Below are positions 1 to 6,464 of a stretch of DNA of 17,015 bases, piece by piece. Both the position numbers and the translations under genes were made by a program. The stretch comes from an uncultured Clostridia bacterium (GTDB lineage Bacteria > Bacillota > Clostridia > Oscillospirales > CAG-272): contig CANBDB010000019.1 in assembly GCA_947367285.1 (NCBI GenBank), forward strand, positions 1 to 17,015, read 5' to 3'. Under the pieces are notes generated by a model. The model was not told the origin of the DNA. It was given only the letters and a program-made list of their open reading frames with translations, and ran no database searches. How positions within the stretch are numbered: the stretch's first letter is position 1; each line of letters starts with the position of its first letter.

Positions 1-3
1 CTT

Positions 4-297
4 ATGGACGTTGATTTCAAAAAATCAAACGAGATGTTTATGGAAAGTATGGAGCTGTGGGGCAAAGGTTGCAAAATGGCGCTGAGTGCAATTGACGAGG
101 CGATTGACTCCGGTCTGATGGCACTTACTGAGGAACAGGAAAAGAAACTATGCGAAATCTATTTGGAGACGCAAGATCGCGAGAAACAACATCCAAAAAA
201 TTGCTCGTGTAAGCAATGCCAGATTGCTGAGCCAATTCGCATTGCGGAAAATCTTCCCCAAGTATTAGAATTGTTGAGAAAGAAAAAAGGAGAATAA
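4..297 (+). CDS. Small hypothetical protein, first gene of FtsZ-like operon
   Basis: I do not recognise this 97-aa protein. It is mostly charged and predicted helical, with a Cys cluster at residues 67, 69 and 72 (CSCKQC) that could bind a metal or form disulfides. No signal peptide or membrane segment is visible. Only three bases precede the ATG and no in-frame stop is seen there, so the real start may lie upstream of the window and the protein may be 5'-truncated here. Its stop is 2 bases before the next gene, and its 3' end carries that gene's AGGAG, so the two are almost certainly co-transcribed with the FtsZ-like gene. The function is unknown. Confidence 0.65.
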   Translation: MDVDFKKSNEMFMESMELWGKGCKMALSAIDEAIDSGLMALTEEQEKKLCEIYLETQDREKQHPKNCSCKQCQIAEPIRIAENLPQVLELLRKKKGE

Positions 298-299
298 TT

Positions 300-695
300 A
301 TGTGTTTGTTCAGAAAAAAGAAATCAGAGGGAGCACCGCAAGTGAAGCGCGGCTTGGGCAGAGATTTTTACAGCATCTTTAACGATGATGTCGAAGCAAA
401 GGCAGAAGCGAACACTTCCGAAAGAGAAACCGCTACATTTGGAAGGCGTTTTTACGAAATTTTTGATGATTCCGTAAAGGTCAAGAAGTTGGCCAAGGAA
501 GAAAGGCATCGCTCATATATGGAACAGAACCGAAAAAGCATTATTTCGGAGTATAACGGTGATAACATTCGTGAACTGTCTTTGCTGTATCGTTGCTCTC
601 AAAGCGATATCATCGCAATCCTGCGCGAGAGCATTGCGAAAAATGACAAGAACTGTTTGGTTAACAATATGGCAGAAGCCGTGACAAACAATTAA
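300..695 (+). CDS. Hypothetical protein with duplicated GRxFYxIFxD motif and possible C-terminal HTH
   Basis: This 131-aa protein belongs to no family I recognise. It starts at an ATG preceded by AAAGGAG. A 16-residue motif occurs twice, at residues 20-35 (GRDFYSIFNDDV) and 48-63 (GRRFYEIFDDSV), with 9 of 16 positions identical. Residues about 89-112 (NIRELSLLYRCSQSDIIAIL) resemble a resolvase-type helix-turn-helix, which suggests DNA binding. The N-terminus is basic. It sits between the small Cys-containing protein and the FtsZ-like gene with short gaps, so the three probably form one operon. I infer either a DNA-binding adaptor for the FtsZ-like filament or a filament-binding protein whose twin motifs are the binding peptides. 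The HTH is judged by eye only. Confidence 0.7.
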   Translation: MCLFRKKKSEGAPQVKRGLGRDFYSIFNDDVEAKAEANTSERETATFGRRFYEIFDDSVKVKKLAKEERHRSYMEQNRKSIISEYNGDNIRELSLLYRCSQSDIIAILRESIAKNDKNCLVNNMAEAVTNN

Positions 696-711
696 AAAAT
701 AGGAGGTAAAT

Positions 712-1662
712 ATGCAAGAACAAGAAAATATCGTTCACATCAAAATAATCGGAGTTGGTGGCGGTGGTACCAATGCGGTCGAGCGAATGCTCGATGCTAA
801 TGTTCCAATGGTAAAATACATAACCATCAACACCGATGACGGTGGTTATTTAGGCTCACGAGCGGAAACAAAAATTCAGATAGGGCGTAAAGAAACTAAG
901 GGGCGCGGTGCGGGTGCTGATCCCCAAAAAGGAAAGTTGTCTGCCGAAGAGAACGAGGCTGAAATCGAACAAGCCCTATCCGAGTGTGAGATGGTGTTTA
1001 TCACAGCGGGAATGGGTGGTGGTACAGGAACAGGCGCAGCACCTGTCGTTGCAAAAATCGCGCAGAAACTCGGTATACTGACGGTTGCAGTTGTGACAAA
1101 ACCGTTTTCGTTTGAAGGCAACAGAAGAATGAAGAAGGCTGAGGAAGGAATACAAAATCTTGAAAAATACGCCGATGCTTTAATTGTAATACCAAATGAA
1201 AACTTGAAGCATATTTCCAACTCAAGAATCACCCTTAGTAATGCTTTTGCCATTGCCGATGATGTGCTGATGCAGACCGTAAAGAATTTGGTAGAACTTA
1301 TTCAGAATACGGCATTTATCAACTGCGACTTCGCCGACATAAGCACTATTTTGAGAAAATCGGGATATATTCATACGGCAACTGGCAGGGCGGTCGGAAA
1401 AGATAAAACGCAAAAAATTATTGAGCAATTGAAACGCAGCGAACTTTTGAATATATCAATCGATGAAGCGACTGGGGTGTTATTGTATATTACTATCGCT
1501 GGCAATGTTGCGCTTGAAGATGTAGATGAAATTTCGTCGGCAGTTTCCGGAGTTTCCGATCCAAGCGTTAATTTGATATTTGGATTGAATTTTGATAAAA
1601 GCTTGGATGACGAGATTAAAGTTCTTCTCGTTGCGACACAAAAAATTGAAAATAAAGCATAA
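712..1662 (+). CDS. Accessory FtsZ-like tubulin GTPase lacking the C-terminal tail
   Basis: This 316-aa protein is a clear FtsZ/tubulin-family GTPase that should bind GTP and polymerise in the cytoplasm. The nucleotide loops are intact: GVGGGGTNAV at residues 14-23, the tubulin signature GGGTGTG at 102-108 inside ITAGMGGGTGTGAAPV, KPFSFEGNRR at 130-139 and IPNENL at 160-165. The T7 catalytic loop is NCDFAD with N204, D206 and D209, equivalent to E. coli N207, D209 and D212. The chain ends shortly after the last core strand (IKVLLVATQ). It therefore lacks the disordered linker and the conserved C-terminal peptide that housekeeping FtsZ uses to bind FtsA, SepF or ZipA. NTDDGGYL replaces the usual NTDAQAL. 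The start has an ideal AGGAGGT. The gene sits in accessory DNA rather than in a dcw cluster, so it is probably a paralogue used for plasmid, island or phage-type segregation or for modulating division. Confidence 0.9.
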   Translation: MQEQENIVHIKIIGVGGGGTNAVERMLDANVPMVKYITINTDDGGYLGSRAETKIQIGRKETKGRGAGADPQKGKLSAEENEAEIEQALSECEMVFITAGMGGGTGTGAAPVVAKIAQKLGILTVAVVTKPFSFEGNRRMKKAEEGIQNLEKYADALIVIPNENLKHISNSRITLSNAFAIADDVLMQTVKNLVELIQNTAFINCDFADISTILRKSGYIHTATGRAVGKDKTQKIIEQLKRSELLNISIDEATGVLLYITIAGNVALEDVDEISSAVSGVSDPSVNLIFGLNFDKSLDDEIKVLLVATQKIENKA

Positions 1663-1671
1663 CGTTAATAT

Positions 1672-1706
1672 GCCGTGTGGACAAAATGGCGCTGTTGACA
1701 AACGCC
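1672..1706 (+). repeat. Left terminal inverted repeat of the IS
   Basis: This end starts GCCGTGTGGACA, then AAAT, then GGCGCTGTTGACAAACGCC. It matches the reverse complement of 3176-3210 at 32 of 35 positions. Its inner end abuts the transposase stop codon. Confidence 0.93.
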
Positions 1707-3112
1707 TAAAATTTAAAAGCAGACACGCATTTTGAGCGTATCTGCCTGCAAAAAGCCATATTTTCGCATGGAGAGTGTCCTGTGAGCAGCTTCACCATGC
1801 GCTTTAGATTTAATGCGGTCGCGGAAAGAAGGCAATGCATAAATGCCTTGCCCAAGCCCCGCGTCCGCACGCGTTTCAAGTTATGGTTTGCTTTTTGATG
1901 CGAGAAATTGCCCTCACACCAGATCTGTCGTAGCCTCATTGCCGCATAGTATTCCGGCGTATCATTTTCGCTGCATTGAATTTCATACGCTGCTTGATTA
2001 TAATTCCTGAGTATTGTTTTTTTCTTGCAATTCTCACCGATACATTTTGCTTTGAGCGGACAATTAGTGCAATCTTTTACTTTGCTGTAATATGCTTTTC
2101 CGGCGCGTTGAGGATTGTAATTGCCATATTCGATACGGCATCCTCGCGGACAATAATAGACGTCTTCCTTTTCATCGTATCTATAGTCGGATGGCTGAAA
2201 ACGTTCTTCGTCTGTGTTAACTTTCTGTCTCGGAATATAGGTTTGTATTCCACGCTCATACATATCTGCGTGTATTTCAGAGCTGTCATATCCTTTGTCC
2301 GCACAAACTGCCTCTGTTTCAAAACCATATTTATCGATCTGTGTTTTGATTCTTTCGGAATGAACAGAACGGTCATTGGTGTTACCGGGCGTGACAAAAA
2401 CATCTGTGATCAAACCGTGCTCGCCATCACAGGTTTGATGACTCAGATAGTGAAATCCGTTTGGCTTTCCGGGGCGGTGCATATATCCGCTTTCGGGGTC
2501 AGTTGTACTTATTTTGATCTCCTTGGTCTTAGGTGTTTGTTTTTCTTTGTAGTCTTCTTTTAACAATCCTTCAGCTACCGCTTGTTCATTCAGTCGCTGT
2601 AAATATGCACTCGGCTCGTCTGCGACAGTAATAGTTTCATAAAGATCGTTTCTCGCGTTAGCGCGGACGTGAGTTGAGTCGGTAAGCAGAAGCTTGCCCG
2701 TAATGAGCCCCTTCTCAATGCAAAGACGCACAACCTGCTCGAAAACGTCCTCGAACAGTGTTGTGCCGTTGAACTTACGACGGCGAAGCTGCGAAAAAGT
2801 GGAATGGTCGGGCACGGGTTCATCAAGGTTGATACCTAAGAACCAGCGATACGCGATGTTTACCTGCACTTCCTGCTCCAAGCGGCGCTCCGAGTCGATT
2901 CCGTACAGGTAACCCAACAGCATCATCTTTACAATTACGACAGGATCGACGGAACGGCGACCAGTATTTGAATACAGTTCGGCAACCTTGTCATACACGA
3001 AACTAAAGTCTACCAAGGAATCCAAATCCCGAAGAAAATGCTTCTCCGGCATCAAAGATTCCATTGTAACGCAAAGCATTTTCTGCTGTGCGCCGTGTTC
3101 GCGATCCATCAT
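1706..3112 (-). CDS. IS1182-family DDE transposase
   Basis: This 468-aa protein catalyses cut-and-paste or copy-and-paste movement of the surrounding element. The N-terminal DUF772-type region (about residues 30-115) has the IS1182 pattern of VDFSFVYD, DPVVIVKMMLLGYLYGI and VNIAYRWFLG. The catalytic triad is visible as D145 (LLTDSTHVRANA), D272 (CADKGYDS) and E400 (CEGNFSHQK). A Cys-rich segment at about 321-362 (CPRGC, CTNCPLKAKC) lies before the last acidic residue, as is usual in this family. The C-terminal segment RTRGLGKAFMHCLLSATALNLKRM is typical. Length is normal and no frameshift is seen. ATG-ATG at the start follows a GGGGTG-type site, so the second Met is equally possible. Confidence 0.95.
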   Translation of the reverse strand: MMDREHGAQQKMLCVTMESLMPEKHFLRDLDSLVDFSFVYDKVAELYSNTGRRSVDPVVIVKMMLLGYLYGIDSERRLEQEVQVNIAYRWFLGINLDEPVPDHSTFSQLRRRKFNGTTLFEDVFEQVVRLCIEKGLITGKLLLTDSTHVRANARNDLYETITVADEPSAYLQRLNEQAVAEGLLKEDYKEKQTPKTKEIKISTTDPESGYMHRPGKPNGFHYLSHQTCDGEHGLITDVFVTPGNTNDRSVHSERIKTQIDKYGFETEAVCADKGYDSSEIHADMYERGIQTYIPRQKVNTDEERFQPSDYRYDEKEDVYYCPRGCRIEYGNYNPQRAGKAYYSKVKDCTNCPLKAKCIGENCKKKTILRNYNQAAYEIQCSENDTPEYYAAMRLRQIWCEGNFSHQKANHNLKRVRTRGLGKAFMHCLLSATALNLKRMVKLLTGHSPCENMAFCRQIRSKCVSAFKF

Positions 3113-3175
3113 AATTTCACACCCCGCCCGTTTTTCTTATTATACCATAGAGTTGTGAACTTGGCGTGAAATCCT

Positions 3176-3210
3176 GGCGTTTGTCAACAGCGCCAAAATG
3201 TCCACACGGC
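3176..3210 (-). repeat. Right terminal inverted repeat of the IS
   Basis: This end is the near-perfect inverted partner of 1672-1706, reading GGCGTTTGTCAACAGCGCC then AAAA then TGTCCACACGGC on the + strand. It lies upstream of the transposase. Confidence 0.93.
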
Positions 3211-3217
3211 AAAGTGC

Positions 3218-3496
3218 TTATTGTAATTCTTGTTCGGTAAAAACAGCAAGCATTATTCTTGCACCGAGTTTGAATGCATACGTGAATAGTTCGCGTTCGT
3301 TGATGTCGGTCAACTCATTATAGCAATCGTCGAACTTTTCAAGGAGTTCCTTTTGCTGATTGTTTAGCGTAGAAAGCAAGTTATCGTGGTGATCGGCTAT
3401 GTATTCCATCAATTGCTTCGTTTCATTGTCTTGGCTTCTGCAATCGGTATTGGGGCAGATATTGCCGTAGAATAATTCTTCAAGGATAGATCTCAT
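3218..3496 (-). CDS. DUF6809 family protein
   Basis: The protein has 92 aa when started at the ATG at 3494-3496 (MRSILEELFYGNICPN). This start overlaps the upstream tnpV stop as ATGA and has AAGGAGGT just upstream inside tnpV. A longer upstream frame is possible but would lie over tnpV without a ribosome site, so I reject it. The N-terminal SILEELFYGNICP and the C-terminal FAYTFKLG-like segment (YAFKLGARIML) match the small DUF6809 proteins common in Clostridia mobile islands. The centre (about residues 25-70) is helical and charged. The function of the family is unknown. Translational coupling with tnpV points to a single cassette, and the IS ends 6 bp past its stop. Confidence 0.8.
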   Translation of the reverse strand: MRSILEELFYGNICPNTDCRSQDNETKQLMEYIADHHDNLLSTLNNQQKELLEKFDDCYNELTDINERELFTYAFKLGARIMLAVFTEQELQ

Positions 3497-3864
3497 TTGT
3501 AGATGACCTCCTTGAGAACAGTTTCTTCCGCGCTTGCCTTGACATTGTTCATCTCGGCAACCCAACGGAGCATATCGCGAGCTTTCAAATTCTCGTCAAT
3601 ATCTCTTTCGGCTGCAAGGCGAGAGATGATGGTTTCAAGCATTCGGTTTGCTTCAAGATCGATTTCATGTAACCGAGCATTCAATGTGCCTTCGGTTAGC
3701 AATGTGGTATATCTTCCGCGACGATGATTCTTAATATAGTCAAGATAAAACTGCCCGTACTTGCCAATTTGATAATTGGTTTGTTCGGGCAGCTTCATTT
3801 CCGGAATAAGACGCCCGCTTTCTTCACGATAGGTTCCGCCAAGTTGTTCATACAATGTTTTCAT
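3493..3864 (-). CDS. tnpV: TnpV family transposon-encoded protein
   Basis: This 123-aa protein matches the TnpV family through its opening MKTLYEQLGGTYREESGRLIPEMKLPEQ, IGKYGQFYLDYIKNHRRGRYTTLLTEGTLN in the middle, and RWVAEMNNVKASAEETVLKEVIY at the end. TnpV proteins are carried by mobilisable and conjugative elements of Clostridia, and their molecular role is not established. I start at the Met at 3862-3864, which follows TGGAGA at normal spacing. A start 18 bases further upstream would put that ribosome site inside the gene. Its presence marks 1-3900 as part of an inserted island. The gene overlaps the DUF6809 gene by ATGA. Confidence 0.82.
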   Translation of the reverse strand: MKTLYEQLGGTYREESGRLIPEMKLPEQTNYQIGKYGQFYLDYIKNHRRGRYTTLLTEGTLNARLHEIDLEANRMLETIISRLAAERDIDENLKARDMLRWVAEMNNVKASAEETVLKEVIYK

Positions 3865-3989
3865 TACAGTATCTCCATTCAAATTATTATTTGCGATATA
3901 CTGTATCGATTGTCTTTACCACTAATTTTAGAAACCTTCGTTATCGGAGCTTATCTTAAAGCAAGTGCGCCAATAAGTATTTTCTTTTT

Positions 3990-4763
3990 TTACTTTCTAT
4001 CCTGCTCGATAAGAATCTTAATTGCCTCGATAGCAACGCGAATAGCCGCCTCGGTGTCAACGTTATGTGTGTCGTCGGAGTCAAGTCCCGCGTCAAATCT
4101 TTCCTGGTTCCAAACTACCGAGAAAACACCGCCGGAGCGTTTTCTGAGAAGTGAGGAAACAACAAAAAGTGTGCCGCTTTCCATCTCACTCGCCTTTACA
4201 CCGAGCTTTTTCCAAGCATCCCACTGTGCGAGGAGCTGGGGAGCTGTGGGCATTTTAGCAGGTCTATGCTGACCGTAGAAGGAGTCCTTTGCCTGAACTA
4301 CGCCAACGTGGTAGTCGCATTTTTCTCCCTTTGCCGCTTCACGAAGCGCAAAGAGAACGTCGGTATCGGGGACTGCGGGGAAGATTGCAGGTGCATATTC
4401 AAGAGAAGTTCCGTCCTGGCGAACCGCGCCGTTTGCCACAACCACGTCGCCTGCCTTTACGTCAAGATCAATGCCGCCGCAAGTACCAACGCGGATAAAT
4501 GTTTCAACACCAACCGCTGCAAGCTCTTCAACGGCAATTGCGGTGGAAGGGCCACCGATACCCGTGGAGCAAACACTCACCTTTTCGCCGTTCAAATAGC
4601 CATTCCAAATGCAATATTCACGATTGGTTGCAAGGTATGTGGGGTTATCAAAAAACTTTGCGATCTTTTCGCATCTTCCGGGGTCGCCGGGGAGAATACA
4701 ATATTTGCCCACTTCGCCGGGGGCTGCAGGGATATGATATTGTTTACCTTCTGTCTGAAGCAT
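3990..4763 (-). CDS. udp: Uridine phosphorylase
   Basis: This 257-aa cytoplasmic enzyme of the PNP_UDP_1 fold splits uridine (and often deoxyuridine or thymidine) with phosphate into uracil and (deoxy)ribose 1-phosphate. Diagnostic stretches are the phosphate-binding ILPGDPGR (residues about 23-30), the family signature STGIGGPSTAIAVEEL (about 66-81), FIRVGTCGG, VRQDGTSLEYAP, DSFYGQ for the base pocket and SEMESGTLF near 190, where the Glu contacts the ribose. Length matches E. coli Udp (253 aa). The start has GAGAGGT. It lies 21 bp after deoB, so the ribose 1-phosphate it makes can be isomerised by the co-expressed mutase. No clear terminator is seen after its stop. Confidence 0.93.
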   Translation of the reverse strand: MLQTEGKQYHIPAAPGEVGKYCILPGDPGRCEKIAKFFDNPTYLATNREYCIWNGYLNGEKVSVCSTGIGGPSTAIAVEELAAVGVETFIRVGTCGGIDLDVKAGDVVVANGAVRQDGTSLEYAPAIFPAVPDTDVLFALREAAKGEKCDYHVGVVQAKDSFYGQHRPAKMPTAPQLLAQWDAWKKLGVKASEMESGTLFVVSSLLRKRSGGVFSVVWNQERFDAGLDSDDTHNVDTEAAIRVAIEAIKILIEQDRK

Positions 4764-4784
4764 AATTTTTACCTCTCTTTTTGT

Positions 4785-5942
4785 TTAGTCATCCCCGAGC
4801 ATACTGTTGCCGGGGCAGGAGTAGTCGATTTCAAGATACTCGGCAACGGTTGCCGCAATATCCGAGTAGGTCGGGCGAGTGCCGAGGTTTCCGGGCTTAA
4901 CGTTCTTGCCGTACATGATGCAGGGAACATACTCTCTTGTATGGTCGGTGTGATGGTCACCGGGATCGCATCCGTGATCAGCAGTGATGATGAGAATATC
5001 GTCATCACTCATGCCCTCAACAAAGGAGGGAAGCCATCTGTCAAACTCCGCAAATGCATTTGCGTAGCCGTCGATATCCTGGCGGTGACCGTAGAGCATA
5101 TCAAAATCAACGAGGTTGATAAAGCAAAGGCCCTCAAAATCGTGGTCAAGCGCATCAAGGGAAAGCTCCATGCCCTCTTTATTGGAGTGGGTGAAGGTTT
5201 TGTAGCTCACGCCACGTCCTGCAAAAATATCGTAAATTTTACCGATTGCATAAACGGTCTTACCCTGCTCGATTATTGCATCAAGCACAGTCTTGCCATA
5301 GGGCTCAAGTGAGAAATCGTGGCGATTTGCCGTTCTCTTGAAGGGATACTCGCCCTCAAAAGGACGCGCAATAACTCTACCAACGCTATGCTCGCCGCAA
5401 AGAATTTCACGTGCGATACGGCAGTATTCGTAGAGCTGCTCGATGGGTACGATATCCTCGTGTGCGGCTATTTGGAAAACGGAGTCCGCACTTGTGTAAA
5501 CAATGAGATCTCCCGTTCTAAGATGCTCCTCACCGTAGTCGCGGATTACGTCCGTACCCGAATAGGGAAGGTTGCAAAGTACACGTCTTCCCGTTCTCGC
5601 AGTGAACTCGTCAAGAATTTCCTTGGGGAAGCCGCTTGGGTAGGTGGGAAGGGGAGTGTCGGAAACGATACCCGCGATTTCCCAGTGACCGATGGTGGTA
5701 TCCTTACCCTTGGAGCGCTCCGCAAGACGCGCTACGCGTGCGGTGGGATTTTCCACGGTGCCGAGAAAATCGAGTCCGTCGATATTTCCTATTCCCATCT
5801 TGCGAAGATTTTCGCAAGAAAATTTTTCTGAAGTTGAAATTCTCTTAATCGTGTGGCAGTCCCTGTCGCCAAAGAGCGCACAGTCGGGCATAGCACCCGC
5901 ACCGCACGAGTCGAGAACTATTAAAAATACTCTTTTTTTCAT
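4785..5942 (-). CDS. deoB: Phosphopentomutase
   Basis: This 385-aa alkaline-phosphatase-superfamily enzyme interconverts (deoxy)ribose 1-phosphate and 5-phosphate, linking nucleoside phosphorolysis to the pentose phosphate pathway and to DeoC. Metal-binding and catalytic residues are all present: D11 (VLDSCGAG), the phosphorylated Thr at T82 (GKDTTIGHWE), D281 and H286 (LVDFDMLYGHR), D322-H323 (TADHGCDP) and H334 (HTDHTREYVP). VYTSADSVFQIAAHE and GRVIARPF are also family hallmarks. Length is close to B. subtilis Drm. AAAAGGA precedes the ATG at normal distance. It is immediately upstream of udp, and it follows the RAYT gene by only 15 bp. Confidence 0.96.
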   Translation of the reverse strand: MKKRVFLIVLDSCGAGAMPDCALFGDRDCHTIKRISTSEKFSCENLRKMGIGNIDGLDFLGTVENPTARVARLAERSKGKDTTIGHWEIAGIVSDTPLPTYPSGFPKEILDEFTARTGRRVLCNLPYSGTDVIRDYGEEHLRTGDLIVYTSADSVFQIAAHEDIVPIEQLYEYCRIAREILCGEHSVGRVIARPFEGEYPFKRTANRHDFSLEPYGKTVLDAIIEQGKTVYAIGKIYDIFAGRGVSYKTFTHSNKEGMELSLDALDHDFEGLCFINLVDFDMLYGHRQDIDGYANAFAEFDRWLPSFVEGMSDDDILIITADHGCDPGDHHTDHTREYVPCIMYGKNVKPGNLGTRPTYSDIAATVAEYLEIDYSCPGNSMLGDD

Positions 5943-5957
5943 TTAGGTTTTCCTTTT

Positions 5958-6461
5958 TCATTCATAAAGTGTAATATCATCGTGATCTTCGCTGTTAAAA
6001 TACCATTTCAACGGATTCTCACGAATGTATTTGACGTGAAGGTCATAGTCCTTTTCGTCGCGAATTATGTGGTCAAAAAATGATTTTTGCCATATTGGTT
6101 GCCCGATTTGTTTAGTAATATATCCTTTGGTTTGATTTACAATTTGATCTATCGTAGGGGCGCCCATTGGGCGTCCGTTTTGATCAAAACAAATAATCAG
6201 CAAAAGATGAATGTGGTCAGGCATAATAATATAGTCGTCAACCGACACCGCAGAATAAACATCTTCTATATTCTTGATTGCACGTTCAACTATCAATCCA
6301 TATGAAGATAGTTCGAAATCATACGGACGCCCAATGGGCGCCCCTACATCGGTCCAAAAGTAGTTTTTTCGTTCTTTGGTACATATTGTTAAGAAATATC
6401 CACCCGAAGAACTATAATCATACCATTTAATACGGTGTTCTTTTCTGTTCCTGTATTCCAT
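5958..6461 (-). CDS. REP-associated tyrosine transposase (RAYT, Y1/HUH family)
   Basis: This 167-aa protein is a single-copy-type Y1 endonuclease related to IS200 transposases. Members of the group in E. coli cut single-stranded REP hairpins next to a GTAG tetranucleotide. Visible features are YFLTICTKERK (about 22-32), the metal-binding HUH motif as H83-I-H85 in MPDHIHLLL, a candidate nucleophile Y114 (TKGYITKQ), and the family-typical WQKSFFDHIIRDEKDY and YIRENPLKW. Two REP-like palindromes lie inside the reading frame and are translated as VGAPIGRP (residues 39-46) and GRPMGAP (96-102), in what appear to be loops. No ribosome site of note is seen, and the ATG is 3 bp past the YcxB-like stop, suggesting coupling to it. 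Confidence 0.88.
   Translation of the reverse strand: MEYRNRKEHRIKWYDYSSSGGYFLTICTKERKNYFWTDVGAPIGRPYDFELSSYGLIVERAIKNIEDVYSAVSVDDYIIMPDHIHLLLIICFDQNGRPMGAPTIDQIVNQTKGYITKQIGQPIWQKSFFDHIIRDEKDYDLHVKYIRENPLKWYFNSEDHDDITLYE
6154..6178 (+). repeat. REP-like palindrome, copy 1, inside RAYT gene
   Basis: The sequence is GTAGGGGCGC, CCATTGG, GCGTCCG, then T. It folds as an 8-bp stem (with one G-T wobble) around an ATT loop, with GTAG at the 5' foot. It is identical over 25 bp to the reverse complement of 6323-6347, and in RAYT it encodes part of NGRPMGAPT. Confidence 0.85.
6323..6347 (-). repeat. REP-like palindrome, copy 2, inside RAYT gene
   Basis: This is an exact 25-bp inverted copy of 6154-6178, so the two GTAG feet face outward as in a REPIN pair but with about 144 bp of coding sequence between them. 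Read on the - strand it encodes VGAPIGRP at RAYT residues 39-46. Confidence 0.85.
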
Positions 6462-6464
6462 AAC

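Larger units (their letters stand above)
1671..3211. mobile_element. IS1182-family insertion sequence, complete
   Basis: The element is bounded by 35-bp terminal inverted repeats at 1672-1706 and 3176-3210 that differ at only three central positions (AAA versus TTT). The outermost flanking base pair (1671/3211) also matches. It contains a single intact transposase on the - strand. Each end carries an inward-facing TTGACA, and a TATAAT lies at 3139-3144 (- strand) ahead of the transposase. No target-site duplication is evident (left flank AATA, right flank AAGT). The element lies between two convergent genes, 8 bp after the FtsZ-like stop and 6 bp before the DUF6809 stop, so it broke no gene but may have replaced or interrupted their shared terminator. 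The intact frame and near-perfect ends suggest a recent, possibly active copy. Confidence 0.93.

Noticed and set aside
712..1662. Calling the tubulin a TubZ or PhuZ
   Set aside because: The loops (ITAGMGGGTGTGAAPV, KPFSFEGNRR, NCDFAD) are of FtsZ type, whereas TubZ and PhuZ are much more divergent; only the missing tail and the partner gene recall TubZ.
1663..3220. Target-site duplication of the IS
   Set aside because: Flanks AATA and AAGT do not match, and no longer direct repeat is seen.
3497..3565. Longer version of the DUF6809 protein
   Set aside because: The extra 23 residues overlap tnpV, lack homology to the family start and have no ribosome site; the ATGA-coupled start with AGGAGGT fits better.
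4266..5312. Long open frame on the + strand opposite udp and deoB
   Set aside because: It lies wholly antisense to two unmistakable enzymes, has no ribosome site and no recognisable protein features.
5686..5712. Ile in KDTTIGHWE of DeoB as a lost catalytic Thr
   Set aside because: The phosphorylated residue is the Thr right after KD (T82 here), which is present; the later position varies among family members.
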